Notes under the pieces: model-generated
What the model saw: the letters and a program-made list of their open reading frames with translations, nothing else
The model's database searches: none
Told to the model about the DNA's origin: nothing
Shown: positions 44,284 to 53,053 of the stretch, piece after piece
Layout of the letters: the number at the start of each line of letters is the position of its first letter
How positions within the stretch are numbered: the first letter of the stretch is position 1
Program-made: the position numbers and the translations under genes
From: CBDBUR01 sp965212075
GTDB taxonomy: Bacteria; Pseudomonadota; Alphaproteobacteria; JAPOUT01; G958296285
NCBI GenBank assembly: GCA_965212075.1
Contig: OZ243043.1
Coordinates: 930,001 to 994,000 of the forward strand
Direction: 5' to 3'
Length of the DNA: 64,000 nt

Positions 44284-46539
44284 ATGTCCTCATTTTCGTC
44301 CTCATCTTCGCCTCACACCAGCGCATCCGACACAACGCCGATGATGCAAGCTGCGATGAAGATCGTCGCGCCCGACGCGCCGTTAATGATCCCCCCCGTC
44401 GGCCAACATCCGCCGAAAACGCAAGGTGGCAAAAAATTCATCCTCACCTCGGAATTTACGCCTGCCGGCGACCAGCCGCAGGCGATCAAAGCTTTGGTCG
44501 CGGGGCTGCAGGCGCAAGAGCGCGATCAAGTGCTGCTCGGCGTCACCGGATCGGGCAAAACCTATACGATGGCGCAGGCCATCGCAAAAACCCAGCGTCC
44601 GGCGCTCGTGCTCGCCCCCAACAAGACGCTCGCCGCGCAGCTTTACGGCGAGTTCAAAAACTTCTTCCCGCAAAATGCCGTGCAATACTTTGTTTCTTAT
44701 TATGATTATTACCAGCCCGAAGCCTATGTGCCGCGCACGGACACTTACATAGAAAAAGAATCCTCAGTCAATGAGCAGATTGACCGGATGCGCCATGCGG
44801 CGACGCGCGCTTTGCTTGAGCGTGATGATGTGATCGTCATTGCGTCGGTATCGTGCATTTACGGCATCGGCTCGGTGGAATCCTATTCCGAAATGGCCTT
44901 CACGATTGAGCGCGGACAGGTCTTCCGCCGCAGCGATCTTTTAACGCAGCTCGTCGCGCTTCATTATAAGCGCAATGATCAGCAATTCATTCGCGGCACG
45001 TTTCGCGCGCTGGGCGACTGCGTTGATATTTTTCCCTCCCATTATGAGGATCGCGCTTGGCGCGTTGATCTGTTTGGCGATGAGGTGGAGGCCATCTGCG
45101 AATTTGATCCGCTCACCGGCAAAAAAAGCGAAAACCTCAAAGCCGTGAGAATCTACCCGAACAGCCATTATGTAACGCCGCGCCCGACCTTGAACCAAGC
45201 TGTCGATTCAATCCGCCGCGATCTGGCGACGCGGCTTGATGAATTCACCAAAGGCGGCCAGCTGCTTGAAGCGCAGAGGCTCGAGCAGAGAACCAATCTT
45301 GATATTGAAATGATTGAAACTACCGGCTCATGTGCGGGGATTGAAAATTATTCGCGCTATCTGACCGGACGCATACAAGGCCAGCCGCCGCCGACATTAT
45401 TTGAATATCTGCCCGCTCATGCGATCATTTTTGTTGATGAGAGTCATGTTGCCGTGCCGCAATTGGGCGGCATGTTTCGCGGCGACTTCCAGCGCAAGCG
45501 AACGCTCGCCCAGCACGGATTTCGCCTGCCCGCCTGCGTGGATAACCGCCCGCTCAGATTTGAGGAATGGGATCATATGCGCCCGCAAACGATCTATGTG
45601 TCGGCGACGCCAGGGCCGTTTGAGCTAGAGCGCACAAAGGGCGCCTTCATTGACCAAGTCATCCGCCCGACCGGATTGGTGGACCCCGAAGTGATCGTGC
45701 GGCCAGCGACGCGCCAAGTTGATGATCTGGTAGATGAATGCCATCTTCTCGCCGAAAAAAACCAGCGCGCGCTCGTGACCGTGCTGACCAAAAGAATGGC
45801 CGAAGACCTGTCTGAATATATGCATGAGCAGAATATCAAAGTGCGCTATATGCACTCCGACATCAACACGCTTGAGCGCATAGAGATCATCCGCGATCTG
45901 CGCATCGGCGCTTTTGATGTGCTCGTTGGCATTAACCTGCTGCGCGAGGGGCTGGACATTCCCGAATGCGCGCTTGTCGCCATTTTGGACGCCGACAAAG
46001 AAGGCTTTTTGCGCTCGGAGACCTCGCTCGTGCAGACGATTGGCCGCGCGGCGCGCAACGAGCAAGGCCGCGCCATCCTCTATGCCGATAAAATAACCGG
46101 CTCCATGCAGCGCGCCATCGGCGAAACCGATCGGCGCCGCGAAAAACAAAGCCTGTTCAATAAAAAACACAATATCATACCGACGTCGATCCAGAAAAAT
46201 GTCAGCGATATTCTCAGCGGCATCTATAAAGAGGAAGATGAAAACAAGACGCGCGGGCATCGGGTAATTCGCAGCCTGTCCAACTTTGATGAGAACCTCG
46301 CTCATCTGCACAAACAAATGATTCAAGCCGCCGACGACCTCAAATTTGAAGAGGCCGCGCAATTGCGTGATGAAGTCCGCCGCTTAGAGCAGCTCGCATT
46401 GGCAATCGCCGATGATCCGCGCGCGCGGCCCGAAAACATCACTTTTGGCAGCCCCGCCCCGCGCGCCAAAGCAGGCCAGCCCGGCACGCGCACCCGCAAA
46501 TCCAAAAGCACGCCCACACGCAGAAAATTAGGGCTATAA
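44284..46539 (+). CDS. uvrB: UvrABC system protein B
   Basis: UvrB is the helicase-like damage-verifying subunit of nucleotide excision repair. After a 50-residue Ser/Pro-rich N-terminal extension come FTPAGDQPQAIKAL, Walker A GVTGSGKTYT, the beta-hairpin region YYDYYQPEAYVPRTDTYIEKESS, the DExH box FVDESHV, RPTGLVDPEVIVRP, LREGLDIPECALVAILDADKEGFLRS and TIGRAARN, then the C-terminal UVR domain (LKFEEAAQLRDEVRRLEQLAL) that contacts UvrC. No ribosome site marks the start; 44245, 44284, 44341 and 44356 are all possible. uvrC lies 2.5 kb downstream. Confidence 0.95.
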   Translation: MSSFSSSSSPHTSASDTTPMMQAAMKIVAPDAPLMIPPVGQHPPKTQGGKKFILTSEFTPAGDQPQAIKALVAGLQAQERDQVLLGVTGSGKTYTMAQAIAKTQRPALVLAPNKTLAAQLYGEFKNFFPQNAVQYFVSYYDYYQPEAYVPRTDTYIEKESSVNEQIDRMRHAATRALLERDDVIVIASVSCIYGIGSVESYSEMAFTIERGQVFRRSDLLTQLVALHYKRNDQQFIRGTFRALGDCVDIFPSHYEDRAWRVDLFGDEVEAICEFDPLTGKKSENLKAVRIYPNSHYVTPRPTLNQAVDSIRRDLATRLDEFTKGGQLLEAQRLEQRTNLDIEMIETTGSCAGIENYSRYLTGRIQGQPPPTLFEYLPAHAIIFVDESHVAVPQLGGMFRGDFQRKRTLAQHGFRLPACVDNRPLRFEEWDHMRPQTIYVSATPGPFELERTKGAFIDQVIRPTGLVDPEVIVRPATRQVDDLVDECHLLAEKNQRALVTVLTKRMAEDLSEYMHEQNIKVRYMHSDINTLERIEIIRDLRIGAFDVLVGINLLREGLDIPECALVAILDADKEGFLRSETSLVQTIGRAARNEQGRAILYADKITGSMQRAIGETDRRREKQSLFNKKHNIIPTSIQKNVSDILSGIYKEEDENKTRGHRVIRSLSNFDENLAHLHKQMIQAADDLKFEEAAQLRDEVRRLEQLALAIADDPRARPENITFGSPAPRAKAGQPGTRTRKSKSTPTRRKLGL

Positions 46540-46565
46540 TTCCGCAATATCTGGAGAACAAAATT

Positions 46566-47036
46566 ATGAAAAAAGCATCCATTATATTTTCAGCTTTCCT
46601 CTTGGCGGCGGGCTGGATCGCAGCCCCGCCCGAAGCACAGGCAGAGGAGATCGCCATTCAAGGCTATGACCCCGTCGCTTATTTTGTGCAGCGCAAGCCG
46701 CTCAAAGGCAGCAAGCAATATCAATTTTCTTGGAACGACATCACTTGGCGGTTTTCATCTGAAAAAAATCTCAAAAGATTTAAGAAAAACCCTAAAAAAT
46801 ACGCGCCGCAATATAATGGCTGGTGCGCTTATGCCGTCAGCAGCGGCGATGCCGCTGAAGTTGACCCGATCAATGGCTGGTCGTTCCATAAAAATAAGCT
46901 CTATCTCAATTGGAGCTCTGGAGTTAGATTTATTTGGCGCACACGCAAAGAGCATTATATCACGCTCGCCAACCAGAACTGGCCGGACATTCATAAAAAA
47001 ATTGTCACAGGCAATGTAGAGATCAGCCGCAAATAG
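46566..47036 (+). CDS. Periplasmic YHS-domain protein
   Basis: The 156-residue protein has a signal peptide (about 1-26, ending AQA) followed by a YHS domain: AIQGYDPVAYFVQRKPLKGSKQY, FSWNDITWRFSSEKNLKRFKKNPKKYAPQYNGWCAYAVSSG in pieces. In related proteins this region is linked to metal handling, and a conserved Cys (GWCAYAV) is present. The rest (DPINGWSFHKNKLYLNW) is typical of exported YHS proteins. It is 26 bp after uvrB and just before the exchanger gene; a role in metal binding is inferred only from the family. Confidence 0.85.
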   Translation: MKKASIIFSAFLLAAGWIAAPPEAQAEEIAIQGYDPVAYFVQRKPLKGSKQYQFSWNDITWRFSSEKNLKRFKKNPKKYAPQYNGWCAYAVSSGDAAEVDPINGWSFHKNKLYLNWSSGVRFIWRTRKEHYITLANQNWPDIHKKIVTGNVEISRK

Positions 47037-47040
47037 CTTG

Positions 47041-47994
47041 ATGCTATTATCTTCGGTCTATTTTGCGCTGGGACTCGCGCTGTTATTGTTTTCGGGCGAT
47101 ATGCTGACGCGCGCCAGCTTGCGCTTTGCGCTTTTGCTGGGCGTTCGGCCTCTGACCGCAGGCTTGACGATCACAGCGTTTGCGACATCCGCGCCGGAAG
47201 CGATGGTCGGCATTGATGCCGCGCTCCAAGACCTCACCGAGATTGTGCTTGGCAATGTGATCGGCAGCAACATCGCCAATATATTTCTGGTTCTGGGTCT
47301 GCCTGCTTTTGTGATGTCGCTGCCGACCGCGCTGCCGATGATCCGCCGCCAAACCGCGATGGTTTTAGGCACAAGCACTTTACTGTTGATATGCGCCTTG
47401 ATGGGTGAAATCAGCTTTGCTGTCGGCATCTTCTTTTTGCTGCTGATTGTGATTTGGCTGGTTCTGTCTTTGCGCGCGGACAGTCATATCGTGATGCTGC
47501 CGACAGAAGAGGATCACTTTATGGATCGCCAAACTCCATGGATTACGACGTTTGTGCTGATTGTTTCGGTGGGCGGTCTTTGGGGCGGCGCGCATTTGAC
47601 GGTGCGCGGCGCGGAGGGCTTTGTGCATCTGTTTGGCCTGTCTGAGGCGGTGGTCGGGCTGACTCTTGTGGCGATCGGCACGTCCTTGCCGGAGCTGGCG
47701 GCCTCTGTGGCGGCGATCTGGCGGCGGCATGCCGATATGGCGATCGGCAATATCTTAGGCAGCAATATGTTCAACATATTATTCGTGCTAGGCGCTGCTG
47801 CGCTCATCACCGAAGTTGAGATTCCCCGTGCTTTTTTGATATTTGATCTGCCGGTGATGATGATGGCCGTTTTGGCTTTGCTGCCTTTGGTGCTGGCTCA
47901 TCGTCCGATCACACGCGGGATCGGCGCGGGCTTCTTAATCGCCTATGGCCTTTATCTCTGGAGCCTTTATGCGCTGCGGCCAGAAATGATATAG
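47041..47994 (+). CDS. Calcium/sodium antiporter of the CaCA family (YrbG-like)
   Basis: An inner-membrane cation exchanger of 317 residues with about ten membrane helices in two inverted halves. Each half carries an alpha-repeat: ITAFATSAPEAMVGIDAAL with LGNVIGSNIANIFLVLG, and VAIGTSLPELAASVAAIW with IGNILGSNMFNILFVLG; the Glu of each (APE, LPE) is the ion ligand. The halves are joined by a short acidic hydrophilic loop (PTEEDHFMDRQTP). A TTG one codon upstream of the ATG is possible. It starts a few bases after the YHS gene, so the two are probably co-transcribed. Confidence 0.9.
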   Translation: MLLSSVYFALGLALLLFSGDMLTRASLRFALLLGVRPLTAGLTITAFATSAPEAMVGIDAALQDLTEIVLGNVIGSNIANIFLVLGLPAFVMSLPTALPMIRRQTAMVLGTSTLLLICALMGEISFAVGIFFLLLIVIWLVLSLRADSHIVMLPTEEDHFMDRQTPWITTFVLIVSVGGLWGGAHLTVRGAEGFVHLFGLSEAVVGLTLVAIGTSLPELAASVAAIWRRHADMAIGNILGSNMFNILFVLGAAALITEVEIPRAFLIFDLPVMMMAVLALLPLVLAHRPITRGIGAGFLIAYGLYLWSLYALRPEMI

Positions 47995-48002
47995 TCAGCG
48001 CC

Positions 48003-48746
48003 ATGAACGCAGTTTTGATCACCGGCGGCGCAAAGCGCATTGGCCGCGCCTTAGCGCAAACTTGCGCTGCGCACGGCTTTGCTGTGGCTCTGCACTGCCA
48101 CCAATCGCGCGATGATGCCGAAAAGCTCGCCGCGCAGATTAACGGCAGCAAAAACAAAGCTGCCGTCGTTCAGGCCGATCTGGCCGCTTTATCGCGGCAA
48201 AGCGCGGCTGATCTGCTTCGTCAGGCTAGTGAGGCACTCGGCGCAAAGATCACCTGCCTGATCAACAATGCCGCTTTGTTTGAGCGCGACGAAGCCGACA
48301 ATATCAGCGAGGATTTATGGCAGGCTCATCTCAACATCAATCTGCGCGCGCCGGTTTTTTTGTCTCACGCGATGGCGCGGCAAAAGCCAGCAGCGGGCAA
48401 CATCATCATGCTGCTTGACCAGAAAGTCTGGCAGCCGACGCCGCATTTTTTCTCCTATACCATCTCCAAAATGGCGCTCTGGGACGCGACAAAGCTGCTC
48501 GCGCAGGCCTTTGCGCCTTATATTCGCGTCAATGCGATTGGTCCAGGGCCTATCCTGCCCAATCGCTTCCAGAGCACAGAGCAGTTTGAGCAGGCGGTCG
48601 CCGCGACGCCGCTCAAACGCAGCGCGCAGCCCGAACAGATCGCGCAAGCGGCGATGTTCATTTTGACTCAGCCCTCAATGACCGGCCAGATGATCGCCCT
48701 TGACGGCGGACAGCACCTCGCGCCAAAAATCGCGGCGCCAAAATGA
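48003..48746 (+). CDS. Pteridine reductase-like short-chain dehydrogenase (FolM-like)
   Basis: The 247-residue protein is an NADPH-dependent short-chain dehydrogenase: VLITGGAKRIGRALAQ with a basic Arg after the Gly motif, LHCHQSRDDAEK, CLINNAALFERD, MLLDQKVWQPTPHFFSYTISKMALWDATK with YxxxK, and GPGPILPN. The TGGAKRIG motif and DQKVW...SYTISK wording match pteridine reductase and FolM (dihydromonapterin reductase). Its overlap with folB (ATGA) supports a folate-pathway role; it may stand in for, or back up, dihydrofolate reductase. Confidence 0.8.
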   Translation: MNAVLITGGAKRIGRALAQTCAAHGFAVALHCHQSRDDAEKLAAQINGSKNKAAVVQADLAALSRQSAADLLRQASEALGAKITCLINNAALFERDEADNISEDLWQAHLNINLRAPVFLSHAMARQKPAAGNIIMLLDQKVWQPTPHFFSYTISKMALWDATKLLAQAFAPYIRVNAIGPGPILPNRFQSTEQFEQAVAATPLKRSAQPEQIAQAAMFILTQPSMTGQMIALDGGQHLAPKIAAPK

Positions 48747-49108
48747 GCCGCGCACATCAAAGGCGCATTTTCGTGCACGACCTCGTCTGTGAAGCTGAAA
48801 TCGGCGTTCATCCGCATGAAAAAAACCGCCTGAGCTTTGTTCATATTGATCTTGATGCCCTGATGGATGACACGCCTCATGACGATCTGCTTGAAAACAC
48901 CGTCTGTTATGACCAGCTCGCAGCGATCGCGCATAAAATCACACGCAAAGGGCGGGTCAATCTCGCTGAAACGCTCGCCGAGCAGATCGCCAATGCCTGC
49001 TTGGCCGAAACAAACATCACACGCATTTCGGTCTGTATTCGCAAGCGCGATGCGCGTCAGGATGCTCAAAATGCCGGCATTGAAATCACCCGTGACAAAA
49101 AAAGTTGA
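48743..49108 (+). CDS. folB: Dihydroneopterin aldolase
   Basis: FolB cleaves dihydroneopterin to 6-hydroxymethyl-dihydropterin in folate synthesis. The 121-residue protein has IFVHDLVCEAEIGVHPHEK (family pattern I.....IGV...E), FVHIDLDALMD, DDLLENTVCYDQLAAIA, and LAETLAEQIANACLAE, with the active-site Glu in CEAEIG and Lys in IRKRDA. It overlaps the FolM-like gene and lies 4 bp before uvrC. folP is at 28.8 kb. Confidence 0.9.
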   Translation: MSRAHQRRIFVHDLVCEAEIGVHPHEKNRLSFVHIDLDALMDDTPHDDLLENTVCYDQLAAIAHKITRKGRVNLAETLAEQIANACLAETNITRISVCIRKRDARQDAQNAGIEITRDKKS

Positions 49109-49112
49109 AGCC

Positions 49113-50978
49113 ATGCCGTTATCAGGAGTTAAATTAATCGCAGCCAAAGCAAAAACTCTGCCTGCGCAGCCCGGCGTCTATCGCATGATCGGCAGCGGCG
49201 GGAAAATCCTTTATATCGGCAAAGCGCGCCATTTGAAAAAACGGGTCGCGCAATATAAAAATCTCGCGCGCCAGAGCGCGCGCATCGCGCGGATGATTAC
49301 GCTCACCAAGGATATGGAATTCACTTTGACTCGCTCCGAACCGGAGGCGCTTTTGCTGGAAGCGCGCATGATTAAGCGCCATCGCCCGCCCTTCAACATT
49401 TTGCTGCGCGACGACAAGTCGTTTCCCTTTATTGAGCTGAACCAAAATCACGAAGCCGCGCGGCTCTCCAAACATAGAGGCCGACAAAAAGAAAATTGCG
49501 AATATTTTGGGCCTTTCGTTTCTGCCGATGCGGTGGATCGAACTTTGATCGCCCTGCAAAAGGCGTTTTTGCTGCGCTCTTGTTCTGACAATGTTTATGC
49601 CCATCGCGCGCGCCCCTGCCTGCTCTACCAGATCAAGCGCTGCGCAGCGCCCTGCACGGAAGAAATCAGCCTTGAAAATTATCGCCGCCTCACTTTGCAG
49701 GCGCGTGATTTCTTAAAGGGCAAAAGTCGTGATATTCAGAAAAAAATCGCTGCACAAATGGATCAGGCCGCGCGGCAGCAAGATTATGAGCGCGCGGCGC
49801 TCTACCGCGATCGCTTGCGCGCGCTTGAACAAATCCAAATGCAGCCCGGAAGCGGCTTGACGGCCAATGTCAACGCCGATCTCTTCGCCATCCATCGCGA
49901 AGGCAGTGCCAGCTGTGTGCAGCTCTTTATCGTGCGCGCCGGACAAAATCTCGGCAATCGCTCTTGGTTCCCCAAACATCATGCCCAAGACAGCACTGAA
50001 GACATTCTCGCCTCTTTCATCGCGCAATTTTACGATTCTCGCAAACCCGCGCCGCTGATTTTGGTCAATCACGCGCTCTCGGCCTCTTCGCTGCTATCGC
50101 AGGCGCTGACGATCAAAGCTGAACGCAAAACCCAGCTTGTCTGGCCGCGCAAAGGCTCCAAAAAACAGCTCCTTCGTGAAGCCGAAACCAATGCGCGTGC
50201 AGCGCTGGCGCGCCATCGCGCTGAGGCCGCCAATCAAAGCGACATGGCCAAAAGGCTCGGCCAGAGGCTGGGCCTGCCCCAGCCGCCGGAACGCATTGAA
50301 GTCTATGACAACAGCCATATCCAAGGCAGCCAGCCGGTCGGCGCGATGGTCGTTGCAGGCCTTGAGGGCTTCCTCAAACCGCATTATCGGATTTTTAACA
50401 TTGATCCAAAAAAACTGACAGCCGGAGACGATTATGCGATGATGCGTCAAGTGTTTCAGCGCCGATTTGACAAGAAAAAGATACAAGATGGAAGACCCAT
50501 GCCAGACCTAATTATTATTGATGGGGGGCGCGGACAAATATCATCGGTGCGCCCGATCCTCGCCGAGGCCGACTGCGCGCATCTGCCCATTCTCGGCATC
50601 GCCAAAGGCCCGGCGCGCGGACGCGGCGGCGCGGTGGAGCATTTTTTCTTTGCTTCATGCGCGTCAGGGTCAAAACAAAATAAAGCTTTCACGCTTGATG
50701 ACAATGACCCGCTGCTTTATCATTTACAGCGCCTAAGAGATGAAGCTCATCGTTTTGCGATCACACGCCACCGCGCGCGGCGCAAGAAAGCAGCCATGCA
50801 CAATCCGCTAGATGACATTTCCGGCATTGGCGCGCAGCGCAAGAGAAATCTATTGCAGCGCTTCGGCTCGGCAAAGGCGGCGGCGCGCGCAAGCTATGAC
50901 GAGCTTCAAACCGTTGAAGGCATCAGCCAAAAACTTGCAAAGACGATCCATGACCACTTCCAAAGCACAAACTCTTAA
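49113..50978 (+). CDS. uvrC: UvrABC system protein C (excinuclease)
   Basis: UvrC makes both incisions in nucleotide excision repair. The 621-residue protein has the GIY-YIG nuclease (QPGVYRMIGSGGKILYIGKARHLKKRV), a Cys-containing CLLYQIKRCAAPC segment, the UVR motif (DYERAALYRDRLRAL), the RNase H-like nuclease (IEVYDNSHIQGSQPVGAMVV and LIIIDGGRGQISSV) and C-terminal helix-hairpin-helix pairs (DISGIGAQRKRNLLQRFG and VEGISQKLAKTI). The frame is open far upstream in folB, but the ATG at 49113 gives the right N-terminus. It overlaps pgsA by 29 bases. Confidence 0.96.
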   Translation: MPLSGVKLIAAKAKTLPAQPGVYRMIGSGGKILYIGKARHLKKRVAQYKNLARQSARIARMITLTKDMEFTLTRSEPEALLLEARMIKRHRPPFNILLRDDKSFPFIELNQNHEAARLSKHRGRQKENCEYFGPFVSADAVDRTLIALQKAFLLRSCSDNVYAHRARPCLLYQIKRCAAPCTEEISLENYRRLTLQARDFLKGKSRDIQKKIAAQMDQAARQQDYERAALYRDRLRALEQIQMQPGSGLTANVNADLFAIHREGSASCVQLFIVRAGQNLGNRSWFPKHHAQDSTEDILASFIAQFYDSRKPAPLILVNHALSASSLLSQALTIKAERKTQLVWPRKGSKKQLLREAETNARAALARHRAEAANQSDMAKRLGQRLGLPQPPERIEVYDNSHIQGSQPVGAMVVAGLEGFLKPHYRIFNIDPKKLTAGDDYAMMRQVFQRRFDKKKIQDGRPMPDLIIIDGGRGQISSVRPILAEADCAHLPILGIAKGPARGRGGAVEHFFFASCASGSKQNKAFTLDDNDPLLYHLQRLRDEAHRFAITRHRARRKKAAMHNPLDDISGIGAQRKRNLLQRFGSAKAAARASYDELQTVEGISQKLAKTIHDHFQSTNS

Positions 50979-51570
50979 ACCGCGCAATACGGGAGAGTTT
51001 TCGTCTCTGCCCAACCTGCTGACTTATTTAAGGATCGCGCTGGTGCCGGTGATGATGGGCATGTTTTTTGTTGCCCCTCCCTGGGGATATATCGCCGCAC
51101 TCGCGATTTTTACTCTGGCTTCAATCACGGATTTTCTTGACGGCCATATTGCGCGCCAGCAGCAGCTCTCTTCCAGTTTTGGCCGCATGCTTGATCCGAT
51201 CGCCGACAAGTTGCTGGTTTCGGCGACTCTGTTTCTTTTGGTCGCATGGGACATCATTGGGGGCTGGTCTTTATTCGCCGCGGTGATCATTTTGAGCCGC
51301 GAGATTCTCGTCTCGGGCTTGCGCGAACATCTTGCGAAATTGGAGGTCAGGGTCGCAGTGAGCAGGCTGGCCAAATGGAAGACATTGATGCAAATCGTTG
51401 CTTTGTTTGCTCTGCTCGGTGCGCCGATCGCGCCTATGGCGGGCGCGGCGGTTGAATATACCGGCTTGACTCTGCTATGGCTTGCGGCAGTTTTGACAAT
51501 CTATACCGGCTACGATTATTTCAAAGCTGGCATCGTCCATTTTTCGGAAGGGAACGGAAAGAAAAAATGA
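50950..51570 (+). CDS. pgsA: CDP-diacylglycerol-glycerol-3-phosphate 3-phosphatidyltransferase
   Basis: PgsA makes phosphatidylglycerolphosphate, the precursor of phosphatidylglycerol and cardiolipin, in the inner membrane. The 206-residue protein has the CDP-alcohol transferase motif DFLDGHIARQQQLSSSFGRM followed by LDPIADK, and about five membrane segments. LPNLLTYLRIALVPVMM is the usual N-terminus of the family. The start lies inside the uvrC 3' end, a common uvrC-pgsA arrangement, and its stop abuts moaD. Confidence 0.93.
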   Translation: MTTSKAQTLKPRNTGEFSSLPNLLTYLRIALVPVMMGMFFVAPPWGYIAALAIFTLASITDFLDGHIARQQQLSSSFGRMLDPIADKLLVSATLFLLVAWDIIGGWSLFAAVIILSREILVSGLREHLAKLEVRVAVSRLAKWKTLMQIVALFALLGAPIAPMAGAAVEYTGLTLLWLAAVLTIYTGYDYFKAGIVHFSEGNGKKK

Positions 51571-51578
51571 AGGAAAAA

Positions 51579-51827
51579 ATGAAAATCGTATATTTTGCGC
51601 AAATACGCGAAGCTATCGGGCATGGCGAGGAGGATGTCACGCCGCCTGAAACTCTGCACACGATCAAAGATTTAATGAACTGGCTGAAAATGCGCGGCGC
51701 GGGCTATCACCGCGCCATGTCGGACGAAACTTTGCGCATGGCGGCGGATCAAGAATTCGCAACGCCCGACACTCCGCTTGATGGCGTGCGCGAAGTCGCT
51801 TTTTTTCCGCCGCTGACCGGAGGCTGA
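51579..51827 (+). CDS. moaD: Molybdopterin synthase small subunit MoaD
   Basis: MoaD is the ubiquitin-like sulfur carrier that, as a thiocarboxylate, supplies sulfur for molybdopterin. The 82-residue protein begins MKIVYFAQIREAIG and ends FFPPLTGG, the di-Gly tail that is activated. I take the ATG at 51579, which has AAGGA upstream; the ATG at 51567 overlaps the pgsA stop and would add four residues. It is followed by moaE. The product supports MsrP, the molybdoenzyme in this window. Confidence 0.9.
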   Translation: MKIVYFAQIREAIGHGEEDVTPPETLHTIKDLMNWLKMRGAGYHRAMSDETLRMAADQEFATPDTPLDGVREVAFFPPLTGG

Positions 51828-51832
51828 TTTTC

Positions 51833-52306
51833 ATGAGCGCTTCAAAAATTATCACGCGCATACAGGAGCTCAAGCTGGATCCGGCGGCGGAATATCAGCG
51901 CTTCATTGGCGCTCTGAAGCCAAATGAAGGCGCGGTCGTGATGTTCACCGGCCATGTGCGCGGAGTCGCCGATCAAGAAAAAGTTCACACGCTGACGCTG
52001 GAATATTATCCCGCGATGACAGAAAAAATTTTAGCGCGGCTCGCTGAAGATAGCGCGCAAAAATTTTTGCTTCATCGCCTGACGATCATTCACCGCGTCG
52101 GACGCATGCTGCCCAATGATACGATCGTCATTGCGATTGCCGCCGCGCCTCACCGCGGCGATGCGTTTGCTGCGGTTGAACTGCTCGTTGACCGCTTAAA
52201 AACTCAAGCGCCGTTCTGGAAAAAAGAAGATCGCGCCAGCGGCGCGCGCTGGATCAAACAGGATAACAGCGCATCCGCCAAATTATTCAGCGAGCAGAAT
52301 CGCTGA
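51833..52306 (+). CDS. moaE: Molybdopterin synthase catalytic subunit MoaE
   Basis: MoaE with MoaD converts precursor Z (cPMP) to molybdopterin. The 157-residue protein has GAVVMFTGHVRG, LTLEYYPAMTEK, IIHRVGRMLPNDTIVIAIAAAPHRGDAF and KTQAPFWKKEDR, where the KTQ.PFWKKE segment holds the catalytic lysines. It lies 5 bp after moaD. Its last 24 bp overlap the convergent pgeF gene. Confidence 0.93.
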   Translation: MSASKIITRIQELKLDPAAEYQRFIGALKPNEGAVVMFTGHVRGVADQEKVHTLTLEYYPAMTEKILARLAEDSAQKFLLHRLTIIHRVGRMLPNDTIVIAIAAAPHRGDAFAAVELLVDRLKTQAPFWKKEDRASGARWIKQDNSASAKLFSEQNR

Positions 52307-53053
52307 TAGCTGGCGGCCATAATGGGCATCCCCTGCCGCGCGGCTGGCGCGATAGGAAAAAAAGCGCTCCGGCGCGCTCAAAGTGCAGCCGCCAAGGCTG
52401 ACCGTGCTAACTCCGCGCAGAGCAAGCCGCGCAGCAAGATAGCCGCCAAGATCAAAATAAAAATGATCACTATCATTATTTGGGGCATCATCATTTGGGG
52501 TGAAAAATTTTTCGGCGTTAGAATCACATGAACAGGCTTCGTCGCGCATATCCTGTCCGGTTTGATAGACCGCCGCGCTGATATGCGGGCCGATCGCCGC
52601 GATGATATTTTTTGCGCCGCATTGCTGCATCTGTTCAACCACCGCGTCGCTGATGCCCGCAACAGCGCCGCGCCATCCGGCATGCAGGGCCGCGCAAATA
52701 TATTGTGTGCGGTCAGCCAGCAAAATCGGCGCGCAATCAGCGGCAAGCACGCCAAGCGCAAGATGTCTTTGTGTCGTGACGAAGCCATCGCACAGCGTAT
52801 TGGCGGCGGACGGATCATCGGCGATGACAGCTTTGGCCGAATGAACCTGATGTGCGGTGATCAGGCGATCTGCGGGGACGTCCAGTTCGTCCGCGATGCG
52901 CTGCCGGTTCGCAGCGACGTTTTCGCGATGATCCCCCGAGCGCCAGCCGCAATTCAAGCTTTGATATATTCCGGTTGAAACGCCGCCTTGCCGCGTGAAA
53001 AAGCCATGCCGAATATGCGGCAAAGCGCTGAGATTGGGCGCGATCAGCTTCAT
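52283..53053 (-). CDS. pgeF: Peptidoglycan editing factor PgeF (YfiH/LACC1 family)
   Basis: YfiH proteins are zinc-dependent cytoplasmic enzymes; E. coli PgeF hydrolyses wrongly incorporated amino acids in UDP-MurNAc, while others show purine-nucleoside or polyphenol-oxidase activity. The 256-residue protein keeps the metal ligands H71 (AHQVHS), C107 (AADCAPI) and H124 (LHAGWRG), plus HGFFTRQGGVSTG and AAIGPHIS. An Asn/Asp-rich insert (about residues 178-192, PNDDAPNNDS) breaks the usual family spacing and is made of a simple AT-rich sequence. It overlaps the midA-like gene by four bases. Confidence 0.9.
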   Translation of the reverse strand: MKLIAPNLSALPHIRHGFFTRQGGVSTGIYQSLNCGWRSGDHRENVAANRQRIADELDVPADRLITAHQVHSAKAVIADDPSAANTLCDGFVTTQRHLALGVLAADCAPILLADRTQYICAALHAGWRGAVAGISDAVVEQMQQCGAKNIIAAIGPHISAAVYQTGQDMRDEACSCDSNAEKFFTPNDDAPNNDSDHFYFDLGGYLAARLALRGVSTVSLGGCTLSAPERFFSYRASRAAGDAHYGRQLSAILLAE

